This document shows, in pieces, positions 1 through 8,179 of a DNA stretch of 24,738 bases (positions are counted from its first letter, which is position 1; each line of letters starts with the position of its first letter). The notes beneath the pieces were generated by a model. The model did no database searches. It was given only the letters and a program-made list of their open reading frames with translations, and was not told the DNA's origin. This DNA comes from Euprymna scolopes. Taxonomy: Eukaryota; Mollusca; Cephalopoda; Sepiida; Sepiolidae. Both the position numbers and the translations under genes were made by a program. The DNA is taken from positions 67,761,185 to 67,785,922 of the forward strand of contig CM044524.1 of assembly GCA_024364805.1 (NCBI GenBank). Reading direction: 5' to 3'.

Positions 1-444
1 AGGAAAAACAAACAAAATCAACTCGATTGTACGATCGTTTGGAAAGCGATGTTCACTTTATTGAAATTGACAATAAATTGACAAAGAGTATCCTTTAAAC
101 ATTGTCTCCTCATCAGCAAAAATAGGGGGAGAAGTTAAAGGCAGCAAAATAAAACTAACATTTCTGTCATGAGCAAGACAGCTATTCCTGGAAATATTTA
201 AAGACAAAATAAAGAAAACGAAGTTATTAATTTTATGTTGATGCATAAAATAAAATAGAAAATTAGGAATAAGGTTAAAAATTTTTTTAATAATACAAAA
301 ATTTTAAAAATATATATTCCTTATTTTGCTCCTTTTAATATTTGTTTTAAGTTCAGTCAAACTATCTTGTGGCATGCTGTTATATCTTTCTCTGAATGGT
401 CGAAATAATTACTTAGATTTTTTATAAATTTCAAAAAGAAATTT
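1..444. other. AT-rich DNA, no gene seen
   Basis: I see no gene or named repeat here. The stretch is AT-rich, with several short A or T runs. The only open frame, 62 codons on the minus strand at 58-246, has no recognisable domain and looks like chance. Confidence 0.5.
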
Positions 445-1085
445 AAAGGAATCTATCATGAGTCAAACTCTCTGATCTACATCAATGATTTCCTAAATCA
501 CATCCTAAGGTCATTTATAGACATTTATACTGACGACACTATCATCTATGACAACATTTCAAAGGCCGTAAATGACCAGGTGCTCTCTGATTCTCTCTCT
601 TCTGATCGTGAACACGAGGTACAATGGGGGAAAAGGTGGCTAGTTAATTTTAGTGCATCTAAGACAAAGCTTCTATCTTTCATGAACGCTTTGATCCCCG
701 TCTTGCATCAAGTGAAACGAATGGCTATCGTCTTGGGGAGGCTTCATGTTTTGATAAGCCTCTGTGTCTTACCTGAAATTGAACACATACATCAAATCAG
801 TTGCCAAGGTCTCTTAATAAATGGTAGGAATATTCGCCCGCTCCAGTAGATATCTCACTTCCGATACAATGCTTAATCTGTATAAGAGCCAAGTACGTCC
901 ACATCTAGGTAGGAGTAGTTATTCCGGAAGATTGCTTCAAATTTTATCTTCCTATATGCTTCTTCAATGAAAATGGGATGGTCTAGCATTACGCAAATTT
1001 AAACAGGCTTGACACGATTCGCAAGTTATATTTTAGACCACGTGGCTTCTGTTGTCCTTCCTAAGACGAAACAAGCCGACAAGTT
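445..1085 (+). pseudogene. LINE reverse transcriptase fragment (non-LTR)
   Basis: This is a piece of the reverse transcriptase of a non-LTR retrotransposon, the enzyme that copies LINE RNA at its insertion site. In frame from about 460 the translation reads SLIYINDF, then IYTDDTIIY, which is the palm-domain Y-x-D-D catalytic box (here YTDD) in its usual setting. WLVNFSASKTKLLSF follows at about 640-680, typical of CR1/L2/Jockey-group LINEs. After about 690 the frame changes: NGYRLGEASCF is read in another frame near 720-750, and SRYLTSDTMLNLYKSQVRPHL (start of the thumb) near 845-905. So it carries at least two frameshifts, lacks the endonuclease and the start of the RT, and ends near 1085. 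The open frame at 580-849 is only part of it. I cannot name the clade; the later fragment at 15510-15935 is the same kind of element. Confidence 0.8.
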
Positions 1086-1531
1086 TGTTCGAGTTAACAT
1101 GAAGATTGTCACTTTCTAGGGATTTTATTTTAGAATTCAATATAACATTCAAGATGATATTTAAGCTAAAACGTGTATTTGTACACACGTATTCTAATTC
1201 AACAGAACTTTTTGTAATGAAGTTTCACCTTTTCGCTGTAATGATTCTTGTGATGTTGCATATAACCTGGAAGCGAACGATTTCCTTTTTTTTTTTTTGT
1301 TATCCTCGTTAAAATTCTAATTATCTCATTTTTTTCTTGTTATGATTATCTCATATAGTTCTTATGGACGTTTTCAAAATACAAGGGTATAAGTACAACT
1401 GTAGAATGAGAGACTGAGGGATATCAGTCCCCCTCCATAAAAAGAGGAAGATTTTTTATTTATGATCCAATAAGACAGCTCAACAATTATATATTATTTT
1501 AATTAGAATTCATTATTGAGATGAGTATTAT
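1086..1531. other. AT-rich spacer, no gene seen
   Basis: This stretch holds only AT-rich sequence with a T10 run near 1286. The 68-codon open frame at 1106-1312 has no recognisable domain and overlaps the decayed end of the LINE fragment, so I do not call it a gene. Confidence 0.45.
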
Positions 1532-1581
1532 TTATTAATTTATTTATTGCGGACTATTATTCTCATCTTTTCTTATTTGTT

Positions 1582-1632
1582 GTTTCACGACGTTTCGGCC
1601 AACTATTCCTCTGGCTTTCGTCAGGTGATAAC
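1582..1632 (-). ncRNA. Hammerhead-ribozyme-like motif, left arm
   Basis: Read on the minus strand this shows, in order, GTTATCAC, CTGACGA, a short GCC...GGC stem, GAAA, C, GTC and GTGAAAC. That is the core order of a hammerhead self-cleaving ribozyme (CUGANGA, stem II, GAAA, NUH cleavage triplet). The two flanks form stem I: GTTATCAC pairs with GTGAAAC over seven base pairs with one bulged A, and it abuts both the CTGACGA box and the GTC triplet as it should. Stem III is reduced to A-U and C-G with no loop. Such minimal helix III is known from hammerheads in Penelope-like retroelements, which are thought to act as dimers. Activity is not shown. Confidence 0.55.
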
Positions 1633-2024
1633 CGCTAGGTGATAGGAACTCAGAATCTCCTAACTTAATTCTCAGCAATTACTGCCATCCATAGCTATTG
1701 CCGTCTCACCATGCTTTGGCCAAGTAAGCCTTTGGACGGCTTTGGGTAGGATTGAAACCAACCTCTATCTGCAGACAAGTCTCACCTGGAACCATAGAGA
1801 TTCAACGTCTTTATCCAGCTTGCCACGGGCGCCGAAGGGATACTGGATAGAAACGTTGAATATCTTCGGTTTCAGGTGACAATTGTCTTAAAATAGCGGA
1901 GTCAATGCTACTCAAAAATAGCCAAAGACTAACTTAGCGAAATCGTTGTGAGACGACAACAACTATGGATGGCAGCAATTGCTGAGAATGCAGTCTAAAG
2001 ATTCGAAGTTCCTATCCTGTTGCG

Positions 2025-2075
2025 GTTACTACCTGACGAAAGCCGGATGAATAGTTGGCCGAAACGTCTAGAAAC
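2025..2075 (+). ncRNA. Hammerhead-ribozyme-like motif, right arm
   Basis: This is the opposite-strand partner of the left-arm motif. On the plus strand it reads GTTACTAC, CTGACGA, then GCC...GGC as a short stem II, GAAA, C, GTC and TAGAAAC. The core boxes are kept unchanged, but stem I is weaker than in the left arm: a bulged C lies next to the core and there is one A-A mismatch. It may be the more decayed copy. Conservation of both boxes in two arms that differ elsewhere is the main support. Confidence 0.5.
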
Positions 2076-2125
2076 AACAACTAACAAAAGATAAGAATAA
2101 TAGCCCGCAATAAATAAATTAATAA

Positions 2126-3080
2126 GCTCAACAAGTATTTGTAAATGTTGGACTTGAACATGACCATAAAGCCATTTGGGAGAAAATTAAATCCATAGCT
2201 CATTTGCACTTCCTGTCACTCACTAAAATAAAATGGTCCGTGATTTTATATAAATGTAGGAATTATATAGTTTGTAATTATTAAAAACAATTCTCGCTTG
2301 TTTTAAACGAAAAAACATAAGGAGTTAAACATCAATTTTGAATATAAGCAGCAAGGTTGACAGCCGAACACTAAAGAGAAAGAGACACAGAGTACAGTTA
2401 TATAGAGAACTTACTCGGAACATCATTGCCCTCCGGTCTATTTAATTTAGGGGTAGAAAAGGGGCATCCAAGTTGTATTTCCTTCAACGGATACGATGTT
2501 CATGGTAAGAAACGTCCGTAATGGAATATTAATTTTATTTTAGATATAGTTAGACAGAACGGACAGTTCTTCCCTATGGGTTATTTAGATGAGTGCTTAC
2601 TGTGAATGTTTTGCAGGGAAAGCAGGAGATGGATATCAGTTTATCGCATGCCTTAAACAGAATGATACATTAGAGAGAAACGAACAATGTCTAATCAGTT
2701 ACAAAATAGAATAACAAGGAAAAGACGGAATGATCCCCCCATTCGATCGCAAAGCACTGAGGTGTAATGTGAGCAGCAACTCCTCAGATATAGAAACAGT
2801 ACATGAGGTTAAGTAATATCGTGCTCTAATGCAGGTATAGTGTAGCGTCAAGGTAAGCTACATTATAAGCGGCTGATAAGGCAACCATTTGTCCAGCGAC
2901 TTTGCAGAGTTCATATTAGTCTCTAATTTCATGTTTGGAATGGTAAGCTTTCTTTTTTTTTCACCAAAGATGTACGCATTCATTTAAATGGAACATATTG
3001 AAGATCTGTGAATGTGTGTTAAAATGGGAAAAATGATTGGGTAGCCCAATCGACATTCCACACTGAGGTTGCCTCAGGCA
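2126..3080. other. Unassigned sequence, no gene seen
   Basis: About 950 bp with no open frame of note and no repeat I can name. There is a small hairpin at about 2842-2863 (TGTAGC...GCTACA). Base composition is mixed and less AT-rich than the neighbouring deserts, so old transposon remains are possible, but I cannot identify any. Confidence 0.4.
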
Positions 3081-3141
3081 ATTAACAATAATCTACTTCC
3101 TTCTCAAAGTGGGAGAAGTCAAAGTCTGGGTGTATTGACCC

Positions 3142-3626
3142 CATAGAACCGAATGGGGTTATACGGGCTGTACTTCAGCCAAGAGAGAACAGGTCATTTG
3201 AACAATTGGCATGGAATCAGGTGGCTTGTTAGCCGCCAAAAACACCCCGTGTCACGTATTTAAGAGGTTGCTTCCTTGCAGGTTGATTGAGCACATTGGC
3301 CGAAGTTTGTGAGAGATTTAAGCCACAATCTCTAAATGAAGAACCCCCCTGGCCTTTTAAAAATCGCAAATAAGCAGTACCTGCAGAGAGACTTCAATCA
3401 GTCATTATCATATTGTATGGATCTTACGATGCTTGTGTAGACATTATTGACGTGTTTTGTTTTTCTAGTAAGAATATTTCTAGCAAGACATAGGGTACTT
3501 ACGGGAGAGACTACGTGTGGGATGTAAACATCCTAAATGACAGTGATTCTTTGTGGAACGAACTGGATTCGAAATTGAACGCCCAGATAGGCAGTCCGTG
3601 TCATTAAACACTTGAGTACCGTCACC
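3142..3626 (-). repeat. tRNA-headed SINE-like unit 1
   Basis: This is a unit of about 480 bp that ends, in plus coordinates, with a tRNA-like head on the minus strand. Read on the minus strand, an A-box-like TACTCAAGTGTTT (3606-3618) is followed about 33 nt later by a B-box-like TTCGAATCC (3565-3573) and then CAGTTCGTTCCACA, the expected layout of an RNA polymerase III internal promoter in a tRNA-derived SINE. The body continues leftwards through a conserved AGAGAACAGGTCA word to a start near 3142. The next unit to the right repeats the same order. It encodes no protein and would depend on a LINE for movement. Confidence 0.6.
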
Positions 3627-3638
3627 TTCTTCTTCAAT

Positions 3639-4100
3639 CAGTGGGATTATACCAACTGTACTTCAGCTAAAAGAGAACAGGTCATCTGAACAATTGCTTA
3701 GAGTGTGATGGCATTGGAAATGCTCTGTGCCACATATGAGGGAAGTTGTTTCCTTCACCCTGTGGGTAGATGTAGCACATTGTCAGAAGGTTGAGGGTAA
3801 GTCAAGCTACAGTGTCTTAACGAAGAGCCCCCTTTAAGCAGACCATGTAGCGAATCTTCAATCATATCCTATGGATCTAAAGATGCAACTGTTTACATTT
3901 ACATTGGTTTCCGCGATTTTTCTAGTTAACCTAATTTCTAAAAAACAAGGGTACTTACAGGAGAGACATAGGGCACTTACTACGTGTAGATTGTAAACAT
4001 CCTAAATGGCAGTGATGATTTGTGGAACGAACTGGATTCGAACTTTGATCATTCAGATCGTCAGTCCATGTCATAAACACTTGACTACCGTCACCTTCGT
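3639..4100 (-). repeat. tRNA-headed SINE-like unit 2
   Basis: This is the second copy of the preceding unit, head to tail with it; the shared word TGGAACGAACTGGATTCGAA lies 469 bp further on. On the minus strand the head shows TAGTCAAGTGTTT (A box, 4075-4087) and TTCGAATCC (B box, 4034-4042). The body shares AGAGAACAGGTCA, GTAAACATCCTAAATG and several longer stretches with unit 1, by eye roughly 70-75% alike. Just to the right, a small hairpin CCTCCC...GGGAGG (4135-4152) resembles CTTCTC...GAGAAG near 3100, to the left of unit 1. Hairpin-like sequence may therefore mark the unit borders. Confidence 0.6.
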
Positions 4101-4152
4101 TTTCAAACAGTAAATAATAAACTTACCCCTTCCTCCCGAAAATGGGAGGCAA

Positions 4153-4574
4153 CTAGCTAGAATCTACCTCACACCGAAAAATGCAACACCATTCTCTATT
4201 TAAAAATGGCAAAAAAACCCTCTCCGAGACTGGATCAAGGATGTCTCACGAGTGATATCACTTACCCAGAGGGCATGTAAGTATAGTTGTAAGAATAGCA
4301 AACGACTATATAGATGTGAATTCTTCCGTCGTATACGAATGTAATGGCTTCGAATATTGATTATTCTTTACTTAATGAAGTAAAGTTTAAACTGTTCTGT
4401 ATGTCAGATTTAACATTTCTATTTTTGTGATTCATAATCGAATATTTATAAAGATTTCATTTTCCGAAATTGAGTTCAGGAAGATTAAAATAATAAAAAA
4501 ACATAAATAAATAGAAAAAAAGAAACTTACTAAAATTTTAATGACATGAGTTTCAGAAGTTACGCTCAAATGAT
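4153..4574. other. AT-rich spacer, no gene seen
   Basis: Nothing identifiable lies here beyond AT-rich sequence. The segment from about 4380 on is particularly AT-rich, with several A runs near 4490-4525. Confidence 0.4.
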
Positions 4575-4838
4575 TCAATAACATTTTGATAGAATCAAGA
4601 GACGAAGATTTCGTTTTCTTTCAGTCTTTATTTTTATCGGTGTCACAGACGCAATAACGGAGGCTTTGTCTGTCAGCGGGAATTTGGTTTGAAGCAGGAT
4701 TTCTGTCATTTTATCCATCAATTGAATAAATGCATTTTCAGGTGAAAGACGTTTAATCATTTCTGGAAAAACAAGGTCGATAGCCATTAGTCCCGTGCTC
4801 TCGTGTAATGAATGAATGCGTGAATGTAGGATTGACAT
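4575..4838 (-). CDS. Hypothetical small ORF, 87 codons
   Basis: An open frame of 87 codons that I do not recognise. Its first 13 residues (MSILHSRIHSLHE) come from a local GAATG-type repeat and are unlikely to be real coding sequence. The middle, including LVFPEMIKRLSPENAF and MDKMTEILLQTK, has a balanced, helix-like composition unlike the low-complexity frames elsewhere in the window. The tail is basic (KTERKRN). There is no signal peptide, membrane segment or known motif, and no neighbouring gene to give context. It could be a host exon, a scrap of a transposon ORF, or chance. Confidence 0.2.
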   Translation of the reverse strand: MSILHSRIHSLHESTGLMAIDLVFPEMIKRLSPENAFIQLMDKMTEILLQTKFPLTDKASVIASVTPIKIKTERKRNLRLLILSKCY

Positions 4839-4849
4839 GAAATTTTTAA

Positions 4850-5050
4850 AGATAAACTAAAATGACCGAAAAATGGGCTGAAATGACTTAAATAAATAAA
4901 AAGTAAATGACTTAGAATGACTTTAATAAACTTAAGGATGAATTGAATGGCCTTAAGAATGACTTGAAAACTTAAATAAATCACTGGAATCCTTCGAAAA
5001 CAACTTGAATGATCTTGAGAATGACTTGAATGGCTTTGAGACTGACTGGT
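4850..5050. repeat. Degenerate GAATGACTT tandem repeat
   Basis: The word GAATGACTT, or close variants, recurs across about 200 bp at irregular spacing of roughly 10-20 bp, mixed with TTGAATGGCCTT-like words. It looks like an old minisatellite. The minus-strand open frame of 93 codons that covers it (4787-5068), with residues such as SQSQSHSSHSQDHSS, is a by-product of the repeat. Confidence 0.6.
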
Positions 5051-5052
5051 TT

Positions 5053-5108
5053 TAAAGTGGGTGATCATTTTACATTAAATTAATGCAGAAAAGTGATCCC
5101 CCACTTTA
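5053..5108. repeat. Inverted repeat beside the U2-like cluster
   Basis: TAAAGTGGGTGATCA (5053-5067) and TGATCCCCCACTTTA (5094-5108) match as inverted repeats at 14 of 15 positions around a loop of about 26 bp. Similar words (AAAGTGGGGTGA and AAAGTGATCCC) occur in the dispersed repeat near 10355-10405, so this may be a truncated relative of that repeat. Confidence 0.5.
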
Positions 5109-5141
5109 TATCACAATAAGTACAGCATGTAGTAAAAAAAG

Positions 5142-5281
5142 AAACTACATTTTTTCTTGGTCAAAAGGCCAAGAAAAAAGTATTTATTTGCTCCCTCACT
5201 GAGCAAATTTGACACAAGGCCGATTTTTAATGTGAAGAGTGAATGGGAAATGGGGACTAACTCCCCGGGAAGTAGGGGAGC
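5142..5281 (-). repeat. U2-like repeat unit A (truncated) with a degenerate U2 head
   Basis: This is the leftmost part of the cluster. On the minus strand the body segment (5180-5281) begins abruptly inside the consensus at CGCTCCCCTACTTCC and runs to the tail CAAATAAATAC. A degenerate U2-type head follows directly, reading CTTGGCCTTTTGACCAAG (5156-5173) and then ATGTAGTTTC. The stem-loop I of U2 is still visible, while the GTGTAGTATCTG part has decayed. Confidence 0.6.
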
Positions 5282-5509
5282 GGTATTTATTTGCCCCCCT
5301 ACCGAGCAGATTAGGCACAAGTCCGATTTTTAATGTGAGGAGTTAAGAGGAAATGGGAACCAATTCCCCGTGAATTAGGGTAGCATGATAGTGACAATTA
5401 GTATGAGGGGTTGCCCCTCAATTGACAAAGATCTTATATGTGGGGTCGCCCTCGCTTGCAGTATCTGTCGGGACAGATACTACACTTTGATCTTGGCCAA
5501 AAGGCCAAG
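5282..5509 (-). repeat. U2-headed repeat unit B
   Basis: A unit of 228 bp. On the minus strand it starts CTTGGCCTTTTGGCCAAG, continues ATCAAAGTGTAGTATCTG, and then folds back (AGTATCTG...CAGATACT). This matches the 5' end of U2 spliceosomal RNA, including stem-loop I and the GTAGTA branch-site recognition element. The unrelated body follows and ends in GGGCAAATAAATAC. One arm of the body hairpin (GTGGGG...CCCCAC) is lost in this copy. Confidence 0.75.
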
Positions 5510-5513
5510 AAAA

Positions 5514-5741
5514 TCTTTATTTATTTGCTCCCTCACCGAGCAAATTAGGCACAAGGCCAATTTTTAAAGTGAGGAGTGAAGAGGATATGGGGAGTAGGAG
5601 AGCTTGATAGAGACAATTGATATGATGGGTTGCCTCTAAATTGACCAAGGTTTTATATGTGGGGCTTCCCCCACATATGGTCTTTGCTTGCAGTATTATC
5701 CGGAAAAGGTACTACACTTTGATCTTGGCCAAAAGGCCAAG
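5514..5741 (-). repeat. U2-headed repeat unit C
   Basis: This unit has the same 228-bp layout as unit B. The U2-like head covers 5691-5741 on the minus strand and keeps GGCCTTTTGGCCAAGATC and AAAGTGTAGTA; the IIa-like fold is altered (CTTTTCCGGATAATACTG). The body keeps a perfect 10-bp hairpin, ATATGTGGGG-CTTC-CCCCACATAT (5655-5678). The unit joins the next one with only a few bases between the CAAATAAA tail and the next head. Confidence 0.75.
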
Positions 5742-5747
5742 AAAAGG

Positions 5748-5910
5748 GTATTTATTTGCTCCCCCACCGAGCAAATTAGGCACAAAGCCGATTTTTAATG
5801 TGAGGAATGAAGGGGATATGGGGACCAACTTCCCGGGGAGTAGGGGAACTGGATAGTGACAATTGGTATGAAGGGTTGCCCCTACATTGACCAAGGTCTT
5901 ATATGCGGGG
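5748..5910 (-). repeat. U2-type repeat unit D (head missing)
   Basis: This is a body copy of 163 bp without a U2 head. On the minus strand it starts inside the consensus at AACCCCGCATATAAGACC and runs to the tail. It is closely similar to units C and E. The missing 5' part is what a 5'-truncated retrotransposed copy or an unequal exchange would give. Confidence 0.65.
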
Positions 5911-6184
5911 TTGGTATTTATTTGATCCCCCACCGAGCAAATTAGGCACAAGACCGATTTTTAATGTGAGGAGTGAAGGGGAAATGGGAACCAACTCCCT
6001 GGGGAGTAGGGGAGCTGGATAGTGACAATTTGTATGAAGGGTTGCCCCTACATTGACCAAGGTCTTATCTGTGGGGTCGCCCCACATAGGGTCTTTGCTT
6101 GCAGTATCTGCCGGAACAGATACTACACTTTGAAGAACAGCATCTATTAACAGCAGACCTTTGATCTTAACCAAAAAGGGCAAG
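5911..6184 (-). repeat. U2-headed repeat unit E, with extra insert in head
   Basis: This is the longest unit. On the minus strand the head reads CTTGCCCTTTTTGGTTAAG and ATCAAAG, then an extra segment of about 30 nt (about 6133-6162), then GTGTAGTATCTGTTCCGG and CAGATACTG. The U2 match thus resumes after the insert, flanked by a repeated TTTG. The body keeps GTGGGG-TCG-CCCCAC. Upstream of the head (6190-6265) lies a GACGGACAGACCGACC-rich patch and a small AGTCGC...GCGACT hairpin, which may be the unit's true 5' flank or another repeat. Confidence 0.7.
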
Positions 6185-6265
6185 CATAAAAGTGTGACGG
6201 ACAGACCGACCCACCCACCGATCGACCGACGGACTGACTTATAAAGTCGCCTGCACGCGACTAAA

Positions 6266-7150
6266 AATGGCCATTCGTAGGTGTGTCTGTCAGGATTAAG
6301 CTTTAAATAGTTTTTTTATTAGATCTTTCATAATTAAATAACACTTTTTTTGGTCTGTCAAAATTTTGTTGAAAAACGATTTTTATCAGTCGGTCGACCC
6401 TATTTGTAAAACATGTTAGTCGATCTGGCGCGGAGAGGTTTAAGTAAAAATTATGTTTATCTGTCATGATACTTTTTGAAATATCATTTACTTTCATCAG
6501 CTAGGATAAAGTAAGACATTTTTTTATCGTTATGTGACACTTACGTGTATAGTATAAAGAGCATTTTTCAGTCTGTTTAACTTTAGTTTTACAGGGCCTT
6601 TACTTTGGTTTGTGAAGATTACGTTCAAATAGCTTTTTTATGCATTAACAAAGGTTATAAATTCAATATAATATCGCTAAATGAATCATGTTAAGTAAAC
6701 TTCAATTCCGTTGGCTCGTCAAGCTTCAGTTTTAAGTAGCATGTTCCTTGGTCTGCCATATTTAGATTTATATGTTTACACTGATGTTATATGTTAAAGT
6801 ATGAATTAAATATAATATATTCGTTTTGGCAAGCTTTGACTTCAATTAAAACTTTCTGTCGTCGGTCACAGTTTAATGGAAATCACATGTTTAATGGATT
6901 CTCATATTTTAATGAAACATAAGACATTAGTCGGTTGTACATGTATACGTTTAAATATCATATTCATTGGTATTTAATGCTTCAGTTTGAAACTATATTT
7001 CATTTTGTCTATCGAGATTTAGGTTTCAAATAGCGTTTTATTAATCTACGAAGTTTTAATGTGAAGTTAATTGACAATCGGTTTGGCATTTTTAGAATCA
7101 AATAGCATTTTCTTTGGTGTGTCGTACTTTAGTTAAAAGTTGAATCCATG
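6266..7150. repeat. Degenerate dispersed tandem words, AT-rich
   Basis: A motif of the form TTCAAATAGCATTTTCTTTGG, sometimes followed by TCTGTC, recurs in decayed form near 6302, 6622, 6733, 7022 and 7092, with partial copies near 6350 and 6565. Spacing is irregular, about 70-300 bp. It looks like a very old tandem repeat or a decayed repetitive non-coding element. The 64-codon minus-strand frame at 6303-6497 lies within it and has no recognisable domain. Confidence 0.35.
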
Positions 7151-7212
7151 TCGTTTTTTTTATTTATTGGAATCTGAAACAAAATACAATTTTATCTGAA
7201 GGAAACAAATAT

Positions 7213-7213
<1 letters not shown>

Positions 7214-7271
<58 letters not shown>
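7214..7271. repeat. (TAA)n microsatellite
   Basis: A perfect TAA run of about 58 bp. Open frames across it encode only poly-Leu or poly-Ile, so they are not genes. Confidence 0.95.
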
Positions 7272-7990
7272 TCCTCCTGGTACGTTGCAGTTACAGACAC
7301 ACCAAGGAAAAAAATAAAAATGCAGGTCGGCATCTTTTTTTTTAACAAAAGTTTTTATTACGACACCATTTAAAAAGCCTCTCGCTGCCATATATCCATC
7401 CAGCCTCTTTCCTACGACCGCATGCTAGCTACAGCCGGCTTATTCTCGTCCTCTACTTACACGTTCATTTTCTGCTACGCGCAATCTTGTTCTCTTCCGA
7501 GCACCTGCTGTGGTTTCCCTCTTTTTCTTGTCACGCCAACTCGCGCACACTTCCTAATTTTTCATATGCGCGTTTTTTGGCTCCTACTGCTGCTTAACTT
7601 TTCGCAAGCCAGCGATTCTTCGCTGCTGATGATATTTTTCTACGCGGTAATATGCACTGTTACAGTCGAACACCTCCTTTCCAACTCCTGGATTCAATTG
7701 TAATCTTTACCACTGTTCTCTTTCTCTCTCTTTCTCATTCAGCTGCCCCAGAAAGAAAGACTCCTCCGTGCTCCCCTATTCATCTGTTTCACAACTGTCA
7801 ATGTTTTTATATGGAAATTAATGACATATAATTATTAATAAGTCGTCTAAAGACAGAGATTTTTATTTTCTTTTTCTTTCCTCGATTCTGTCATGCGAGA
7901 GGAGAGGCACATGTGCCTTCGCTTCTTTTAGTCATATTTGCATTGCTTTCGCCACATAAGTATTCATCTTCGAAACTCTATCAGAAACTC
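7272..7990. other. Unassigned; GC-richer patch at 7380-7710
   Basis: From about 7380 to 7710 the sequence is clearly richer in G+C and CpG than its surroundings (TACGCGCAAT, CTCGCGCACA, ATGCGCGT). It contains a 93-codon open frame on the plus strand (7422-7703), with hydrophobic stretches such as FWLLLLL, that matches nothing I know. A strong pyrimidine run ending in CATTCAG at about 7712-7742 looks like a splice acceptor. Whether this is an exon, a promoter-like island or an old repeat cannot be decided. The rest is plain AT-rich DNA. Confidence 0.3.
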
Positions 7991-8179
7991 GATCAATTGA
8001 TCTTGTTACAATATTTTTTACTATAATGGGGTATGCTCCCGCACAGTGGGGAGATTCTATTTATAAATGATGCTGCTAGGAACTGACGAATCGAATTAAT
8101 CGGTAGTCAAATAAACGATATCGTTTTGAAAAGAGACGAGCGAAAATCTCGATAAGGAACAATAAAGGTGAACTACGTT

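Larger units (their letters stand above)
1532..2125. mobile_element. 594-bp foldback element (long terminal inverted repeats)
   Basis: The whole stretch reads as an imperfect palindrome. The left end TTATTAATTTATTTATTGC (1532-1550) is exactly reverse-complementary to the right end (2107-2125). The outer 190 bp of each arm stay about 85% complementary by eye, including GACGTTTCGGCCAACTATTC. The inner parts match less well but still pair, for example CGTTGAAT-type words on both sides. The centre lies at the palindromic hexamer GGCGCC (1828-1833), almost exactly midway. There is no open frame inside, so it is non-autonomous. No clear target-site duplication could be defined because the flanks are AT-rich. 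Each arm holds a hammerhead-like core (listed separately), which makes a pair of inverted Penelope-type terminal repeats a reasonable guess. A foldback or MITE of another DNA transposon is the alternative. Confidence 0.75.

Noticed and set aside
5100-6265. Frames of 60-94 codons on both strands that share similar peptides, first suspected to be a small gene family
   Set aside because: The shared peptides come from the repeated U2-headed units; frames are open in different phases and on both strands.
7160-7391. Frames with poly-Leu or poly-Ile segments resembling a signal peptide or membrane helix
   Set aside because: They are reading frames of the (TAA)n run.
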